64,000 nucleotides of DNA, from contig OX439010.1 of assembly GCA_949316495.1 (NCBI GenBank), positions 9,774,001 to 9,838,000 of the forward strand, in the 5' to 3' direction. The DNA is from Amphiduros pacificus (Eukaryota > Annelida > Polychaeta > Phyllodocida > Hesionidae). Position 1 is the stretch's first letter. The number at the start of each line of letters is the position of its first letter. Below, in pieces: positions 41,095 to 55,372 of this stretch. Below the pieces are notes generated by a model, which did not search any database, was not told where the DNA came from, and saw only the letters and a program-made list of their open reading frames with translations. Position numbers and translations under genes: made by a program.

Positions 41095-41745
41095 ACAGGT
41101 GGCGTTGCAGACAATACACGTGTATAACTAGTATAATTGCTGCACATTCTACCTTTAGAACCTTTCAATATCAACCATTGCGTGAAAGAAATATTGCCCC
41201 ACTTTTAAAGAAGTTGGGACTAGACTTATAAATCTAATTTATCCAACCAGCTGATCCCCCGTCTTGAAATAAATAAAAGTAGTACCACTTCTCCAGGTAA
41301 AAATGATATTCTACGTAACCTGAACAGTAATACAACTGTTACCTGATCTCTTGGGGGCATCTGATACTATCAATCATCATATACTGCCTTCCAGACTTGA
41401 GCCAAGACAAAACGCAAAGTATCTGGGCGTGCTCTGGATAAAGTCTAACATAATGGACAGAGAGCAGTATGTTACTATTGGCACACACAGGTCTACTATT
41501 AAAATATTATGAAAGTATCTATTGTTAAGGATCTGTCCTTGGATCTAACTAAAAGCTGTAGGCGATGGGGCCTTCTTGGCCATTGGTGCTAAAACCTTAA
41601 ATAATCTCCCAAAAGAGACTGTAACTAGTGTCTTAGTAGATGTATTTAGGAAATGCATAAAACACCTGTTCCGGAGATACTACTTTGAAAAGCGCTTTTA
41701 ACAGACATTGTTTAGCATCAGCGCTCTATGAATTTTATTACCTTT
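41095..41745 (+). mobile_element. Internally deleted CR1/L2-type LINE relic with intact-looking C-terminal end
   Basis: Plus-strand fragments appear in LINE order: ITSIIAAHSTFRTFQ and RERNIAPLLKKLGLD (near 41121-41226), KNDILRNLNSNTTVT (near 41299-41342, after a gap), DLLGASDTINHHILPSRLE (the D-x-AAFDTINH reverse transcriptase block, near 41344-41400), WIKSNIMDREQYVTIGTHRS (41435-41495), then directly GAKTLNNLPKETVTSVLVD and FRKCIKHLFRRYYFEKRF with a TAA at 41699-41701. The last part is the usual C-terminus of these elements (canonical pattern W.NLP, F...LKT.LF). The YADD, LND.KTE and thumb blocks are missing between them, so several hundred codons were lost internally. The trailing CAGCGCTCTATGAATTTTAT resembles the 3' end typical of CR1/L2 elements (GCGCTATATAAAT). 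The element is inactive. Confidence 0.85.
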
Positions 41746-41989
41746 ATCATTAAAGTTTCTGGGATGGAAATGTTCCTGGTTCCTATTCTACTATTAAAGT
41801 TGCAAAATAACAATTTACACATAATCCATACTTTAAACTATAAGTTAGTTTAATGTTTTGAGATATCTGATTTAATTTATTTAACTTAATAATAGAATCC
41901 TTGCATATTTTGGGCAGAATTGTAAAAGGCAAGTTGAGAATTTTCTAGCTATGACCACTCGTACTTTCAAGAAGTTGGTGTTTTATTGG

Positions 41990-42450
41990 GATATTATCAA
42001 TATAGTGAGCCAATGTTATTATGCCATGGAATGATCGGGACAATTTTGTTGTGAGCGGTCACATTATCGCCCGTCAATTCACCCATCCACCAGGATCAAC
42101 ATTTATATAAACACTGATCTAAGATCAAACATGTGAGGCAAATAAATTATCTTTATGACCGAGGCCCCATTTTGGACGCGAGTAGAATGGGTCGGGACAT
42201 CAGATTTACTGAGGACGCATTATATTGGGGATAGATCATTGTTAGCTGTGCGTTATGGTGTGACAGGTCCAGACTGGGAGACATGTCATGCCCAGTTCAT
42301 GCCCAGACTGCCATCCTCATGCCACACGACCAAGCAATAGGCACCACACATGCTGATAAAAATGTGATTATCACCAATAAATCACATCATTTAGTGAATT
42401 GGGCGATAAATCTACAAGAGAGAGTGTAGCGGCACATTCCATTGTGTAAA
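41990..42450. promoter_or_regulatory. GC-richer island, candidate conserved non-coding element
   Basis: Complex sequence just downstream of the LINE, with CG dinucleotides and AT-rich motifs CCAATAAATCACATCA (near 42373) and GGGCGATAAATC (near 42401) of Hox/Caudal type. The 61-codon frame at 42155-42340 has no family signature. Confidence 0.27.
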
Positions 42451-44699
42451 GGAGGGAAGTCGTACAGATACAAACCAGATTAGGCCTTTCCTATTTGATT
42501 AATACACACGACTGTTAGATACCTCAGATACATTCACAGCTTCCCCAGAGATTTGCAGACAAATGCAAAGGTGTCATTTCTCAGATTTTATATCAAAGAA
42601 AAGAATACTCAATGTATTTTTACATATTCTTATCAGACATATGCTGTGCTAGAAGAGCTTCTAAAGACATTAAGATGAATTTGAATAACAATCCAAGGAC
42701 AATAAGTCGGTGCGACATCTGAGAATCAACGTTAGATGCGTATTAAATATAGCATTGCAATAATGGACATTTACTCTCCTTTTCAAATTTGATGATTTTC
42801 TGCAATATAATATCATACAGCTAACAAAGGGCACATTGGCTCAGAAAGGGTTAGAAAAGGACGTGTGGAACAACCCTATAGGGTATTTAGTTTGGTCATT
42901 CACTATCTCAGGAGGGTCGCCCCAGGTGGCTGTTTCCAGTCGAGAGGGATCATTTTCCCAGAGAGAGTTCCCTTCGACCCTCTTAAGGCGACCCTTGAGA
43001 AAATAGATGGTTGGTCTCCAGTAGACAGACTCAGCTAAGTAAACCAGCACTTTCCACTGATACTTACTGCATATTTACATAACTGTCTGATTAATCAAAG
43101 TCTGAGATGTACAATGGTTGCTCTAAACAATTGCTTTTCACTATAATTGCATTAGGCCCATGTTAGGCTGGCTTGGGTTTGTTTGCCTAGAAATCTAGTA
43201 GCTCTATTACAGGTTTATCAAAACAGTCGTGGGTCGGCTCAGTAGGATAAACTTTCATTGCCTGGAGAGTTTAGAGGATATGACAGTGATTTTATGATAA
43301 TGAGAAGTCTCAATAAGTGATACATCTTGGTCCCCGGTAGAGCGTGCCATCGGGACTTCGGCAGCTGACCATGGTAAAGAACACGCTTACTCCACAAAGT
43401 AGTCTGAGGCACTCAGAGGCTGCAGGAATTACTCTGACTGTGTCACCCAGTCAGAGTCTTTACGCCTGCTGCTGTGTGTTCAAAGCCGGAGGATTAGCAC
43501 CCCACACATTCTTTATCTGCATCCTGACAGCTTTCTGTGGTTGAGATTTGCCATATGAAATATTGCCAAATTTAGCTCAGCGAGAACTGCCAAATGTTCT
43601 CCTCCCCTAGATTTTGCCTTCATCATTTATATATGAAGGAAATGGTGAAATATTGGTATGTGAAGGTAATTACCAAAGGCACATTAGTGCTAGACCTGAG
43701 TTCTCTCTCTATACTTTGAATTGATGTATGCCTCCCTTTCCTTTTATAAGACATTTTATTTGCCACCTCTCAGAGTGAAAAATTACCCGGGAGAAATCAG
43801 GACCAAGCTGCACAAAAAGCTCCTTTATTTTGACTTCTTATACTACGGTTAAAATGTCATTTTTGTTTAAAATAATGAGTAATCATGTTAAAAGCAGTGA
43901 TAACTGAACGTTTTCGTGAAATATATCATTTTCTGTGACTTTGTTGGGGGGTAAATATGTGTTAATAAAGAAAACCAATTTTGCTGTGTGTGAGGCGTAA
44001 AGCTTCATTGGCAAGATATACTAATCCTCAAATTATTAACCATCTGCCGGGTTTGGCAACGGTTATTGCCTGGTCAGCTTTACTTAATATTCAGGTCTAG
44101 AGCCTTGTTCCCAAATATATAATTGTAGAGATTTTGGGTGTGTGCTTCATTTCTTTCTATACCAAAACGTTAAGATAATAAAAATATTTATCAAACAATA
44201 ACACATGATTAAACAAATGCTTACTGGTATAATTCACATCTTTCCATAAAGTCTTAATGATAACCATAAATGTTGTTAGACAACTGAAACAATTTTGATA
44301 CAGAGAATTAAAATCTTTTAAAAATGTTTAATTGTTTTTTTGTTTTTTTTTTGGGGGGGGGGATTGACTTGGAAAACGTCACGTGCACGGCAAAAGTGCT
44401 TTTAAATAATTAGATTCAATTTGGCCAAAGGGTTGAAACAATTGCATATTCAGGTTTGTTAAACACATGTTTGGACTTTTAAACAATATAACAATGAGAT
44501 TTCGGAAAACATTCACATGGATGCACATGTGAAATATACAGATATGCATTGTTTTGAATTGGAAACATTAAATCCTGGAAATATGACAGAAAATGAATAA
44601 TGTGTTTGTCAAGAAGATTATTGTAATGGTAAAATTAACTCCCAAACAAACGGAGATTATTAGCTATTAATGACAAATATGACATGGAAAATTCTTAAT
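42451..44699. other. Mixed sequence with no gene seen
   Basis: Frames of 66-69 codons at 42841-43050 (minus) and 43344-43544 are not recognisable. 42885-43030 and 43330-43510 are locally GC-richer. A T8-9/G10 run lies at 44343-44362, followed by AACGTCACGTGC (near 44376), an overlapping CRE-like and E-box-like motif. Confidence 0.45.
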
Positions 44700-45000
44700 T
44701 TGTAGCCCTTCTCTGGCACCGACATTGATCAAGTGAGTTTTGCCTCCGAGGAAGACGCTTGCCATTTAGAATGCATAAGCGACGCTCGCGTCAGAGGCAA
44801 GTTCTCCGCAGCGATCAACAACCGCAGACAAGCCCACCGCAGTTTACTAGTTAAGCCATCCTGCCGTTAACACCATGTCTTAATTTCCTCTAACTAGTCT
44901 TTCTCTAAGGAGATAAGGCCGTGAGTAATCCCGGTACTTCTCTCCAATAAGACTGCAGAACTGCGGCAGGATTACAGTCACGAGGCATGCTGACATAACT
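44700..45000. promoter_or_regulatory. GC-richer island, candidate conserved non-coding element
   Basis: A compact 300-bp block with sharp AT-rich borders, rich in CG dinucleotides (44750-44840) and with a balanced, repeat-free sequence. No frame over 60 codons runs through it, so an exon is unlikely. Confidence 0.33.
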
Positions 45001-46595
45001 ATCAAAATACCATATATCCCCTAATTGTTATTTTGTTTTGGGCAAATTTGTTCTCTTTTAGAATGTATGCAAGATTCTGAAAGATTAAGGAAATATAGGT
45101 TTTTTTTTTACTTTGAAGGTCAATGAAAGGCATTATATATATAACAAAATAGTAAGAAAGGTAGTACTGCAGATAGATAATGGTCCATTTTAGTTGCATT
45201 CTTTCACTGTTAATTTCACTATTAGAAATGTTTAAATATTTATAGGTTGAATACAAACATAAAAAACATATTTCCTGAGTTTAAATCATTCACTTTTTTG
45301 CTTCAAATTGATTTAGCAATATTTTAGGATATTAGGGTAGTGTGCCCATTTTTGCGCCAGTGGTTATAATCAATAAGGCAAATGCTGCTGCTTGGGACAT
45401 TCAGGGGGCGGGGTAATTTTGTACAAATAAGTCTCAACCACTTGAAGCCCTAGAACCTAATGCCAAAACACTGCAGAAATTAGTCCCGTCTTGATGACAA
45501 GGTGTCGCAAAATAATGTCAACATTTGTGAGCTTTTTTGACGTTAATTGTGCACTTTACGTCACATTTTAGCGAGGCTTTACCTTGAGGGTTGCTCACTG
45601 CTTGTCGCTTCACAGCTGGTGTTACATGATTTCTTCCCATCATGCTTAGCATGTCGTAAGTTGACATTACATGATATTTCCATGCAGCTGCATGTCCTTA
45701 CACTCACAGGAAGTTGTTATTAATTCAGTCCTCTGTGGAATGATATCCCCTTTAAACTCTTGCATTAGGCAGAGAAATGTCCCTTATAAAGGTGGTTTTT
45801 TTTGTAATCTTTTAATCAATACTTGTACAAATCTATTATAAATGAGAAGATATGCACAATACTTGAAATATATGGTTTGAAAATAAAGAAATAAATAAAA
45901 ACATGAAAGCATTATTCTATACAAATGTATGCACTGTAATGACACTTTTCTCTCACATACCATTATAAAATAGGATTATGGAATCATAGGACTTATAATG
46001 ACTTCCTTAATTGAGCAGTGAAATTTAAAATTCCTCGAGGCAGCATGAATGCACATGTATTATGTTGTGAAGAGTAAAACATATTTTGTACAATGGTTCC
46101 ATGCCTAAGACATCTGAAATAGATGTTCATTATTTTCTGATTTTGAACCTATTACCATTTTCTTTTAAGAATTCTTCCATTTTCTACCAATATATCATGT
46201 TTTTCATCTTTGGTTGAACCAATGTACAATCTTTGGTGTAACCATTGTTGATCTAAAAAGAATCCCTGTACTTTTATTTCACTTTCTTATTTGCTGCAAC
46301 AGCCTTTGAGTACATCTATTCCACCAATATCCACAAGGTCCGTGTTATTCCCTTAAAATGCCAAGCTTTAAAAGGAAACCCTTTGAGTTGGAATCAGCGC
46401 GGGGGTTAAAAAGTAGAATAGAGCATACCCGCGAATGCATTCACACGTATTGTGTTGCGACACTAGTAGCGAAGCACTAGGAACATGGCGGCCATGCGTT
46501 GGTCAAGATATGACCTCAATTTCCTTAAGGATCTAATGTTTGTTGCTGAAATCAACCTCCACAATACCTCATTTTGATTTTTTTAGTTTTTAAAC
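45001..46595. other. AT-rich sequence with a few GC-richer patches
   Basis: The 84-codon minus-strand frame at 45002-45256 looks like chance. Mixed-composition patches lie at 45340-45620 and 46390-46500; the latter includes a YY1-like motif listed in the findings. No gene seen. Confidence 0.45.
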
Positions 46596-46648
46596 ACACA
46601 CACACACACATACACACACACATACACACACACATACATACACACACA
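46596..46648. repeat. (CA)n microsatellite with TACA interruptions
   Basis: About 50 bp of CA dinucleotides interrupted four or five times by TACA. Confidence 0.95.
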
Positions 46649-48169
<1,521 letters not shown>

Positions 48170-48500
48170 ATCAGTCCAAAGACACACTGTGCCGAGCAGG
48201 GACGTATGACCAGTCAATGAATATAAAGTGTGGCAATTTTGGCACATTTATTCGCGTCCGAGATATGGCACCAGACTAAGTGGAGTTGACCGCGAGATCC
48301 TCGTCGTAATCTCTGAGGCTACTTCCTGTCCATTTATGATTCCAGAAATGTCGACGACGAGCGATAATTGAAAGCAAATGCAAGATGATTCAGAATTCAT
48401 TAGCTGCAAGGTCATTACAGCAGTTTACGACCTACAGTGTGCAATACCTTAACGTTCATTGTCTAACAACAGCGGCTCCTCCTAGGGGGGATTAAAATGT
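48170..48500. promoter_or_regulatory. GC-richer island, candidate conserved non-coding element
   Basis: About 330 bp of complex CG-containing sequence (48190-48365 especially), with motifs such as GCGATAATTGAAAG (near 48361). No frame over 60 codons. Similar in size and feel to the 44700-45000 block. Confidence 0.32.
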
Positions 48501-50059
48501 GCTTGGGCTTTGTTGTGAATGGTGAAGGTGTGGAAAGCCTCAGGCTAGGGATTAAGTCAGATTATTGTCTTACCACATTCATTAGGATTATCTCCTTGTT
48601 GTAAATGTTTAATGTCATTCTCTTACTTAATCCCCTTTTATCACTCAATCCTTGTATGCCTTGTTAACGCATCAAATATCATCAAAAGCTGATAAACTTA
48701 ACAGTAACTTTCTTAAATAATGCTTTTAATAGTTGATACACTAAGGGATAATCAGCCTCGGTGTATGAATTACTCATGCCTATGTCTTTCCCTTTGAGCG
48801 ATAATATGGAGTATGTGAAAAATAACATGATAGTCAAACAGATCATTAGCGAATCTACAGTAAAAGATCATAATCAATAGTGTTTTTTTCATTAAGCCTT
48901 TAATATATCTGTTTGGGTATATTTGATATAATTATATCATAACATGCATGATGTATAAAGTCTGGTATTTCATGATATAAATCATATTAAATCTTTTAAT
49001 TTGTATTAAATTATTCTAAATTATTCTAATTAAGGCCTATGGAATGTAATTTAAGATAATTAAAGTAATATAAGTCTATTTAAAACAATACTTAATGTTT
49101 TATCACAGTTATTAAATACATTGCTCACCATATTTGGCTCCTAAATATTACATATAATGCATTTATTAAATTCAGATGAAAGTTGACTTAATTATAATCA
49201 AATTGATGAATTAACGTTTATCTGCGTTGGTGGTTGGTTTTTGCGGTATTTAACACTCACAGGAAGTTGTGGTGTTTTACAATATTCATCACATGTGGGC
49301 AGCCATTTTGGATTTATATGGACCCAGTATTAGCATCACATGAATTATGTCCAATAATTCACCTCATATTTCACTCCGAAGCAGAATGTAGGCCAGTGCA
49401 TGTGTGGTTTATATGGTAAATGAACTGGTAATGACAGAAGTGGTCTCTGATTCACTCAGAACAGAAGCAGTGGGGAAGACACATAATGTATGGTGGACAC
49501 AATAGAGATATTTATATATCATTTATAGAGATTTTTGATATTATTATATCTAAAAAAATGCATGTTAATTGAAGTAATATAATTGATGAGAAACATATGA
49601 AAATAAAAAGGATTTTGTTTGAGATGTTTTAATCACACCCAAATATTTGGGTTTTTTTCCTTTTTGAAATGTTTTTAAGCCCTAAAAGAGTATTTAATTG
49701 ATAATTCATTCAGTTGTAAACCTAAGCGAGATCAGTTCTGTTGTAAAATATCTGATAAATCTGTCAGATCGTTGTCACATAACATGCCATATACCTAGTT
49801 GCTTGACGCAATGCTGCAAATTGTTTTGTTATTTCATCATATGGCTCTATTCAAGTACAAAATCATGCGCTAAATTCATGTGATTTACACTGTACACCAG
49901 ACTGTATGATCCAATATCTAATAGCTTTGATCATGTGAAATATCTACTTTAAAAAAATATTTTTTTAGTCATGTATTGATTTTAACACAGCTGCGAATTG
50001 TGTGATATTCAAATCTAAGCCTAATCTAAGCCTAATGGTAATGTGATCTATCCACCTGT
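48501..50059. other. AT-rich sequence with no gene seen
   Basis: Very low GC between 48900 and 49200. Short frames at 49234-49419 and 49698-49883 are not recognisable. Confidence 0.5.
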
Positions 50060-50320
50060 TTTCATCTGATTTAACCACCTACACCATTGCACTTTATGTT
50101 TGGAAAAAATGTTTTTATCTGATTTAACCACCTGTATCATTGCACTATATGTTTGAAAGAACTGTTATCATCTGATTTAACCACCTGCACCATTGCACTA
50201 TATGTTTGAATCACTTGTAATCAGATGATGTACCACATTTATGATTGCACTATATTCTGTTAAAAATAACTGTGGTCATGTGATGCACCCACCTGTACTG
50301 CTCCAGTGTATGACATATAG
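50060..50320. repeat. Tandem repeat, 53-bp unit, about 5 copies
   Basis: ATCTGATTTAACCACCTGYA followed by CCATTGCACTATATGTTTG has anchors at 50064, 50117 and 50170 (period 53). Two further diverged copies (ATCAGATGATGTACCAC, then GTGATGCACCCACC) extend to about 50320. Confidence 0.88.
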
Positions 50321-50339
50321 AGGCATCATGACACGGCTA

Positions 50340-51115
50340 GTGGTGATGAAGATCACAAAGAGATAAAGGAGGGGAGGAAGATGGCGATATATGGTGCGGG
50401 GTGGCGGGGAAGGTAGGATGGATAGAGTCGTGGCTGACCGGGGCATGGTCTGGGTCCAGGCCGGGTGACAGTGCCGGGGTGCTCCAGAGACTCTCCCCCA
50501 CCTATATATCCCTATATAAAGTCTGCAGGGACTCTACAGTGGTAGGTGTAATTATGGTTAGATTCCAAATTGGGGTGGTATCGTGGGAGAAGCAATGTAG
50601 TGAGCGGCGGGTGGAGATGGCGTAAGGTTACGATGAGACAGAGGCCTGTGCACGCCTCGGAGGGATACCATCAAGGGGCCGGGGAGCAGAGTGATGACAA
50701 AGGTGAGCTGATGAAGATGAATAGAAAGTGTCAGGCGAGTACAATCGCAGAGAGGAGTGCATAAAAGTAGTGCCAAGAAATATCACGCAGCCCCTACGGC
50801 CGCCGATTCACCACATCCACCCCACCCCCATTAAACATGGATGTCGCCGTCTAATACCTGATGAAATATTTCTAACATGGGACCGGCCCGGGAAGCGAAA
50901 GATCTCAAATTAATTTTGCTTCTGAAACCAATGATGCCATGAATTTGAATTGGCCACGAGTTGCGTCCGGACCGCCATACCAGAAAGAATAGAGGGTGGG
51001 AGAAAAATTATCAGCTGACCATAGTAGTGTTGGAGAGAGAGCTGATGCCAATGGTGCAGTTTTTGGTAGGGCCACAATAAACAACTTATTTATTGGCAAG
51101 CCAAGCCCCAACTAG
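50340..51115. promoter_or_regulatory. GC-rich island with a TATA-box-like motif; candidate promoter or enhancer
   Basis: The most G-rich block of the window on the plus strand (50360-50480). TATATAAAG lies at 50513-50521, with ACAGTG|GTAGGT (50542) about 25 bp downstream as a possible splice donor. A second donor-like AAAG|GTGAGC lies near 50701. Frames of 61-74 codons overlap on both strands without domains. It could be a promoter with a short first exon, an enhancer or neither. Confidence 0.28.
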
Positions 51116-51394
51116 ATTCTACTATTGTTAGGGAAGCCAGCTGTCTGAACGGACAGACATAGTTTCATTTCATGCATCATTTAGGAGAATTTTGGTCATA
51201 ACAAGACCATGGGCTTGTGATAGACCAATATCGACTCCAAACTGCTTTCAAGCGACTGAGCTTATGAAGCTGTTTTACTGAATACAATGACATATAACTC
51301 TACATGTACATGTCAGATGTCACAGCACACGTGTTTCCATGCATAATTTCATTAGATTTGTCATGTCTAAAGGTGTTGCTGATCAGAAGTGTTT
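51116..51394. other. Spacer with no gene seen
   Basis: AT-rich filler leading into the short-unit repeat. Confidence 0.5.
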
Positions 51395-51680
51395 AATGAT
51401 TACAAATGTTTAGTTAGAAGTATTCAATTAGAAGTGTTTAGTTAGAAGTGTTTAGTTAAAAGTGTTTCATAAGTAGAACTTTTTTTCATTTCATGATTAG
51501 ACGGGTTTATGATTAGAAGTATTCAGTTAGAAGTGTTCTTTGATTATAAGATTTATATGACTGGAAGTATTCCATGATTAGAAGTGTTTCATGATTGAAA
51601 ATGTTTCATGATAAGAAGTTTAGAATTAAAAAATGTTTAAATTAAGAAAGGTTTCGTGATTAGAAGGGCTTCACGTTATG
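51395..51680. repeat. Degenerate short-unit tandem repeat (14-20 bp)
   Basis: AGTTAGAAGTGTTT and GATTAGAAGTGTTTCAT variants repeat with drifting length across about 285 bp. The clean stretch is 51410-51470. Confidence 0.82.
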
Positions 51681-52724
51681 TGAGGCCTTAAGATCCCTCA
51701 AGTGTTTACTCAGTTATCATCTTTATACTTATAACCGTATTGACAAGTAAATCAACTTGTTACCATAAAACCATTGACCTTAAGTATAAAAGACCTAAAA
51801 TCCATATCAACTTCCTGCACAATTTCCAAAATTATTTTTTGTATTATTTTAACCCATTAATTACCATGGAAACAAAGGATTGGACGTAATGTGGCATCCT
51901 TTTTTGGTAAAAAAAATTGTCATTAGTTTTAATCTTATTATTTCACATTAGAATAATTCCGATCGTCCCATTACTTACTTTCACCATTTCAGCAAAATTA
52001 ATCCTAAAAACCTTTTCATTCTTGACTGACAAATGTTGTGGTTTGCGCATCTTGATCAGCAAGGAAATAATTACGAAATTAAAAGTCTAGATGCAGCATG
52101 TTGCCGATGGGAATTAGAATTTAATTGATTTTGGCCAAGATTTAGAATGACACTTATTTTCCCGGAGGCACCCGTGAGTGCACTGTCTATGCTACGATCT
52201 CAGATAGGCAGATATCCGCGACTCTTTCCCTTTCACACGTGGTTCTGATTACAAATGAACAGCAAAAAAATGACTCAAAACTGTGCAAATTGAAAATGCC
52301 CATCGTTGCATTTTATCTGTGAGATCACATGACGAAATGTTTTAACTTTTTCATCTTCACATCCAGTATTTCACATTATACTTGCAATTTTAAAATCTTT
52401 CAAACTCACGTTTCGAGATGAATTGTTCTTATCTTTATCTTTATAGCTTCACTTCAATCATGTGTGGATGATATCATATTTGCACTTCTCTGAAATGACA
52501 AACTTAAAGACAAAGCCATTCTCCTAGCAATTGCAGCTTGCCACAGTTATATAAATACTTGTAATATCTGACTCTTTAAAAAAATAAGAAGCTTAGATTT
52601 ATGAATTGACCTCACCTACATCCTCAGCCTTTAAATATTTCAACCTTTCAACCGCTCAAGACTGAACTGCAACACTTTATACAAAGCACTTTGTACACAA
52701 ATATTTGCATATAATTTTATGATA
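51681..52724. other. AT-rich sequence with no gene seen
   Basis: No frame of note. A slightly GC-richer patch at 52145-52250 (CCCGGAGGCACCCGTGAGTG) has no assigned role. Confidence 0.5.
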
Positions 52725-52930
52725 TTCCTCCTCCATGCTCCTTTATCAAGATCTATGATATTTTTCTCTCAAAAGCTATGATATTCTTCCCTCATGATCT
52801 GTGATATTATTCTTCCAAATGCTAAGTTAATTCTTCCCTCAATATTTATGATACTCTTCTGCCAAGATCTTTGACATTCATCTTTAAAGGTCTCTGATAT
52901 TCTTCTATCAAGATCTATGGTATTTCTCAA
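52725..52930. repeat. Degenerate tandem repeat, about 30-bp unit, about 7 copies
   Basis: Repeated phrases of the type AAGATCTATGATATTCTTCC. Copies are diverged by substitutions and indels. Confidence 0.78.
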
Positions 52931-55232
52931 CATGGATATTCGTCTACACCTCATATTCAGTATGTTTCCTTATTCAGTTTGTTGTGACACTTTCCGCTGA
53001 GATCAAAGCTTGCATTTGACCTTCAGAAAAACCAACCCACCCAAGTTCTAATTCACAAATTGCCAATAAACTCATCGTCCTTCTTTCATGTTTCCCCCTG
53101 ACATTGATTTTCTAATTATTAATGCTCCATAATTCTTCTCCAGGAAATGTCTGGGTTTTCCACTCATTTTGTGTCAATTTTTGCATCTCTGACAGGCGCT
53201 TGTTCCACGAAATAAATCACTTTCAAGAAATTTGCCGCTAGTTTGGTTGCAGGCTGAATTAAGATAGCTTAAAGAAGAGTTTTATATTTGTGTACAATGC
53301 TTTGTGTTGTGTTTATCCATGGGACTGCAAGGTATTCATAGATCATCAAATTTGCGGAAGTTATGCCTTGTCTCAGTATTAAGCTGCATGTTTCATGCTG
53401 AGCAATCCACTGCCTCTTGTTAATTGCTACGTTATTGAGGTCTGATATTTGATTATCACTGGTGGACACCAGGACGAATATTCATGTCCTAATTTGCATA
53501 AGAATATCGCTGCTCCTACTTTTATTATGTACATGAAATCAATGACTTCTTTACTTTAATCCTATTTATGGGTATTGCGGTGTATTTACTATTGTCATTA
53601 TAAAATATGTGGACCAATCGAATCATGTGAGATCAGAGATATCAAAGTTATACTTTATACTTAGTCTTTTTTATTCCTATGTTATTACACTGACCGTTTT
53701 CTACGATTTTTAAATGCCCTTTTCCTTTGATTTTGGCCTTAACCCTTTCCCATGATAGTCATCTTGATTTTGGCATGTTGCCTTAACAGTTCAATTCCAA
53801 AATATAATCCTGCATATCATTGTACTCCATTCTCAGGCTGATAATCAAGTCCGATGATCAATTCCCATGAATCTCAAAGCCATTTCATATTAAAATATAC
53901 AAGATCAACATGATTATTTTCTTGTCATTAAGGGCACATTGTTGCCTCTTGATTAGAAAAAGGCTTGATTTTCAGCAATTTCTGCATCATAGAGAGTAAA
54001 ATATGGACAAGCATTTGGAACTGGCATATAACTCCCTGTGTGTTTAATATGGAATGGCATTTTAGACTTGGTAAAGGCTCTAAGACAAAGCCATATTAGA
54101 ATCTCCTTGAACACTATTCAGATTTGGAAGTCATTGTGTAAAAAAGCATTGATGAATCTCCCGTGGCCAGCACCCGACAAAGGCTTTGAAAATAACACCC
54201 TTATTATACATACAGTTCTCAATGGAACGATGAGAGGAATTTAGAAGCAGCACCCCAATTAAATTACCAATTTATATACAGTGTGAATATGTGAGTAGTA
54301 GGGCTGGGTGTGATCATTTATGCAGGGGGTCCTTTTGGGTGATTGTTTGCACAATGCCTGCTTGAGCACTGAATATTATCACAGCCAATTCAACCAATAT
54401 AGACTAACCCGATGTATAATGCTTGACAAGCTACTGAAAGATAAAGTGTCAGACTTTATTTTTGTATTTATGACCTTTGCAGCACTATTTAGGCTATATC
54501 AGGTGAGATAGATGGCTGTTACCGGACGCAATGCCCTACTCTTTTAATAGCATGACAAGGATTTTTCTGTTACATTATCACATAGTCATGCAAACACAAA
54601 CCACATCCATTGATAGGATAGCAAGTATTTGATGGTAAAGCGACAAAAAAGTCACCGAAATGTGGATAATATAACATCTATAAACTTACCTCTTTGTGGG
54701 TCTATAACAGGGCTAAGTATAATCCATTGTCATCTAGTTTCTATTTGTAATCCATATTACATGTGTGAATCAGAAACAACTGGAGGGACTTACCTGTAAC
54801 AAGATAAAAACATTATGATAAAAATTATGACATGATAGTTTAAAGATTAAACATAACACTAAGAACATTTCCAACAGTATCTTATATTTCAAATTACATT
54901 TATAAATGTTTTCACTACATATTATGGTCAACTGAAATCATGAAAAGTTCTTTCAAAAAGTTGAATTACATTGTTAACACAATGTTGACATCTATAACAA
55001 TAGACACAGAAAATACAATGTTTATTCGGTATTGAATTCATTCTTAATCACTATTGTGAGGGACACAGATGAATTTGTGTCATAAATCCAAATGTGCAGT
55101 TGCCTGGTTTAACTGTGTTCTCAATACAAAATGTGAAATTCTCATGAAATAAACAAAATACTGATATAAGTAATTTTGCATTAAAGTCATTATCAGCATG
55201 TTTAAACTGTGAAAATTACTCTCACATAAAAG
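52931..55232. other. AT-rich sequence with no gene seen
   Basis: Frames of 63-68 codons at 53269-53469 (minus), 54038-54244 and 54320-54511 show no family signature. Confidence 0.5.
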
Positions 55233-55371
55233 GTCCAATGGTTGACTTTGGAACAAGTGGAAACATCAAGAATAACAGGATAGGTAGTTTGTACCGGGCT
55301 GGAGGACACAGTCTGAATGGAGATGGTATGTTCACATGCAATACTGCCCTAAGAGCCATTTACATGTGTCA
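55233..55371 (+). other. Weak candidate internal exon
   Basis: A plus-strand frame open across 55238-55519 passes a good donor-like site (TGTCAG|GTATGG, 55371/55372) and is preceded by a modest acceptor-like TTACTCTCACATAAAAG. The encoded stretch (for example YRAGGHSLNGDGMFTCNTAL) is hydrophilic and Gly-rich but matches no family that I know. The frame continues past the donor, as chance frames also do. Confidence 0.15.
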
Positions 55372-55372
55372 G

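Noticed and set aside
44343-44362. T-run followed by a G-run as a possible retroposon junction
   Set aside because: No element body is recognisable on either side, and a similar G-run at 38418 also lacks one. Simple homopolymer runs explain both.
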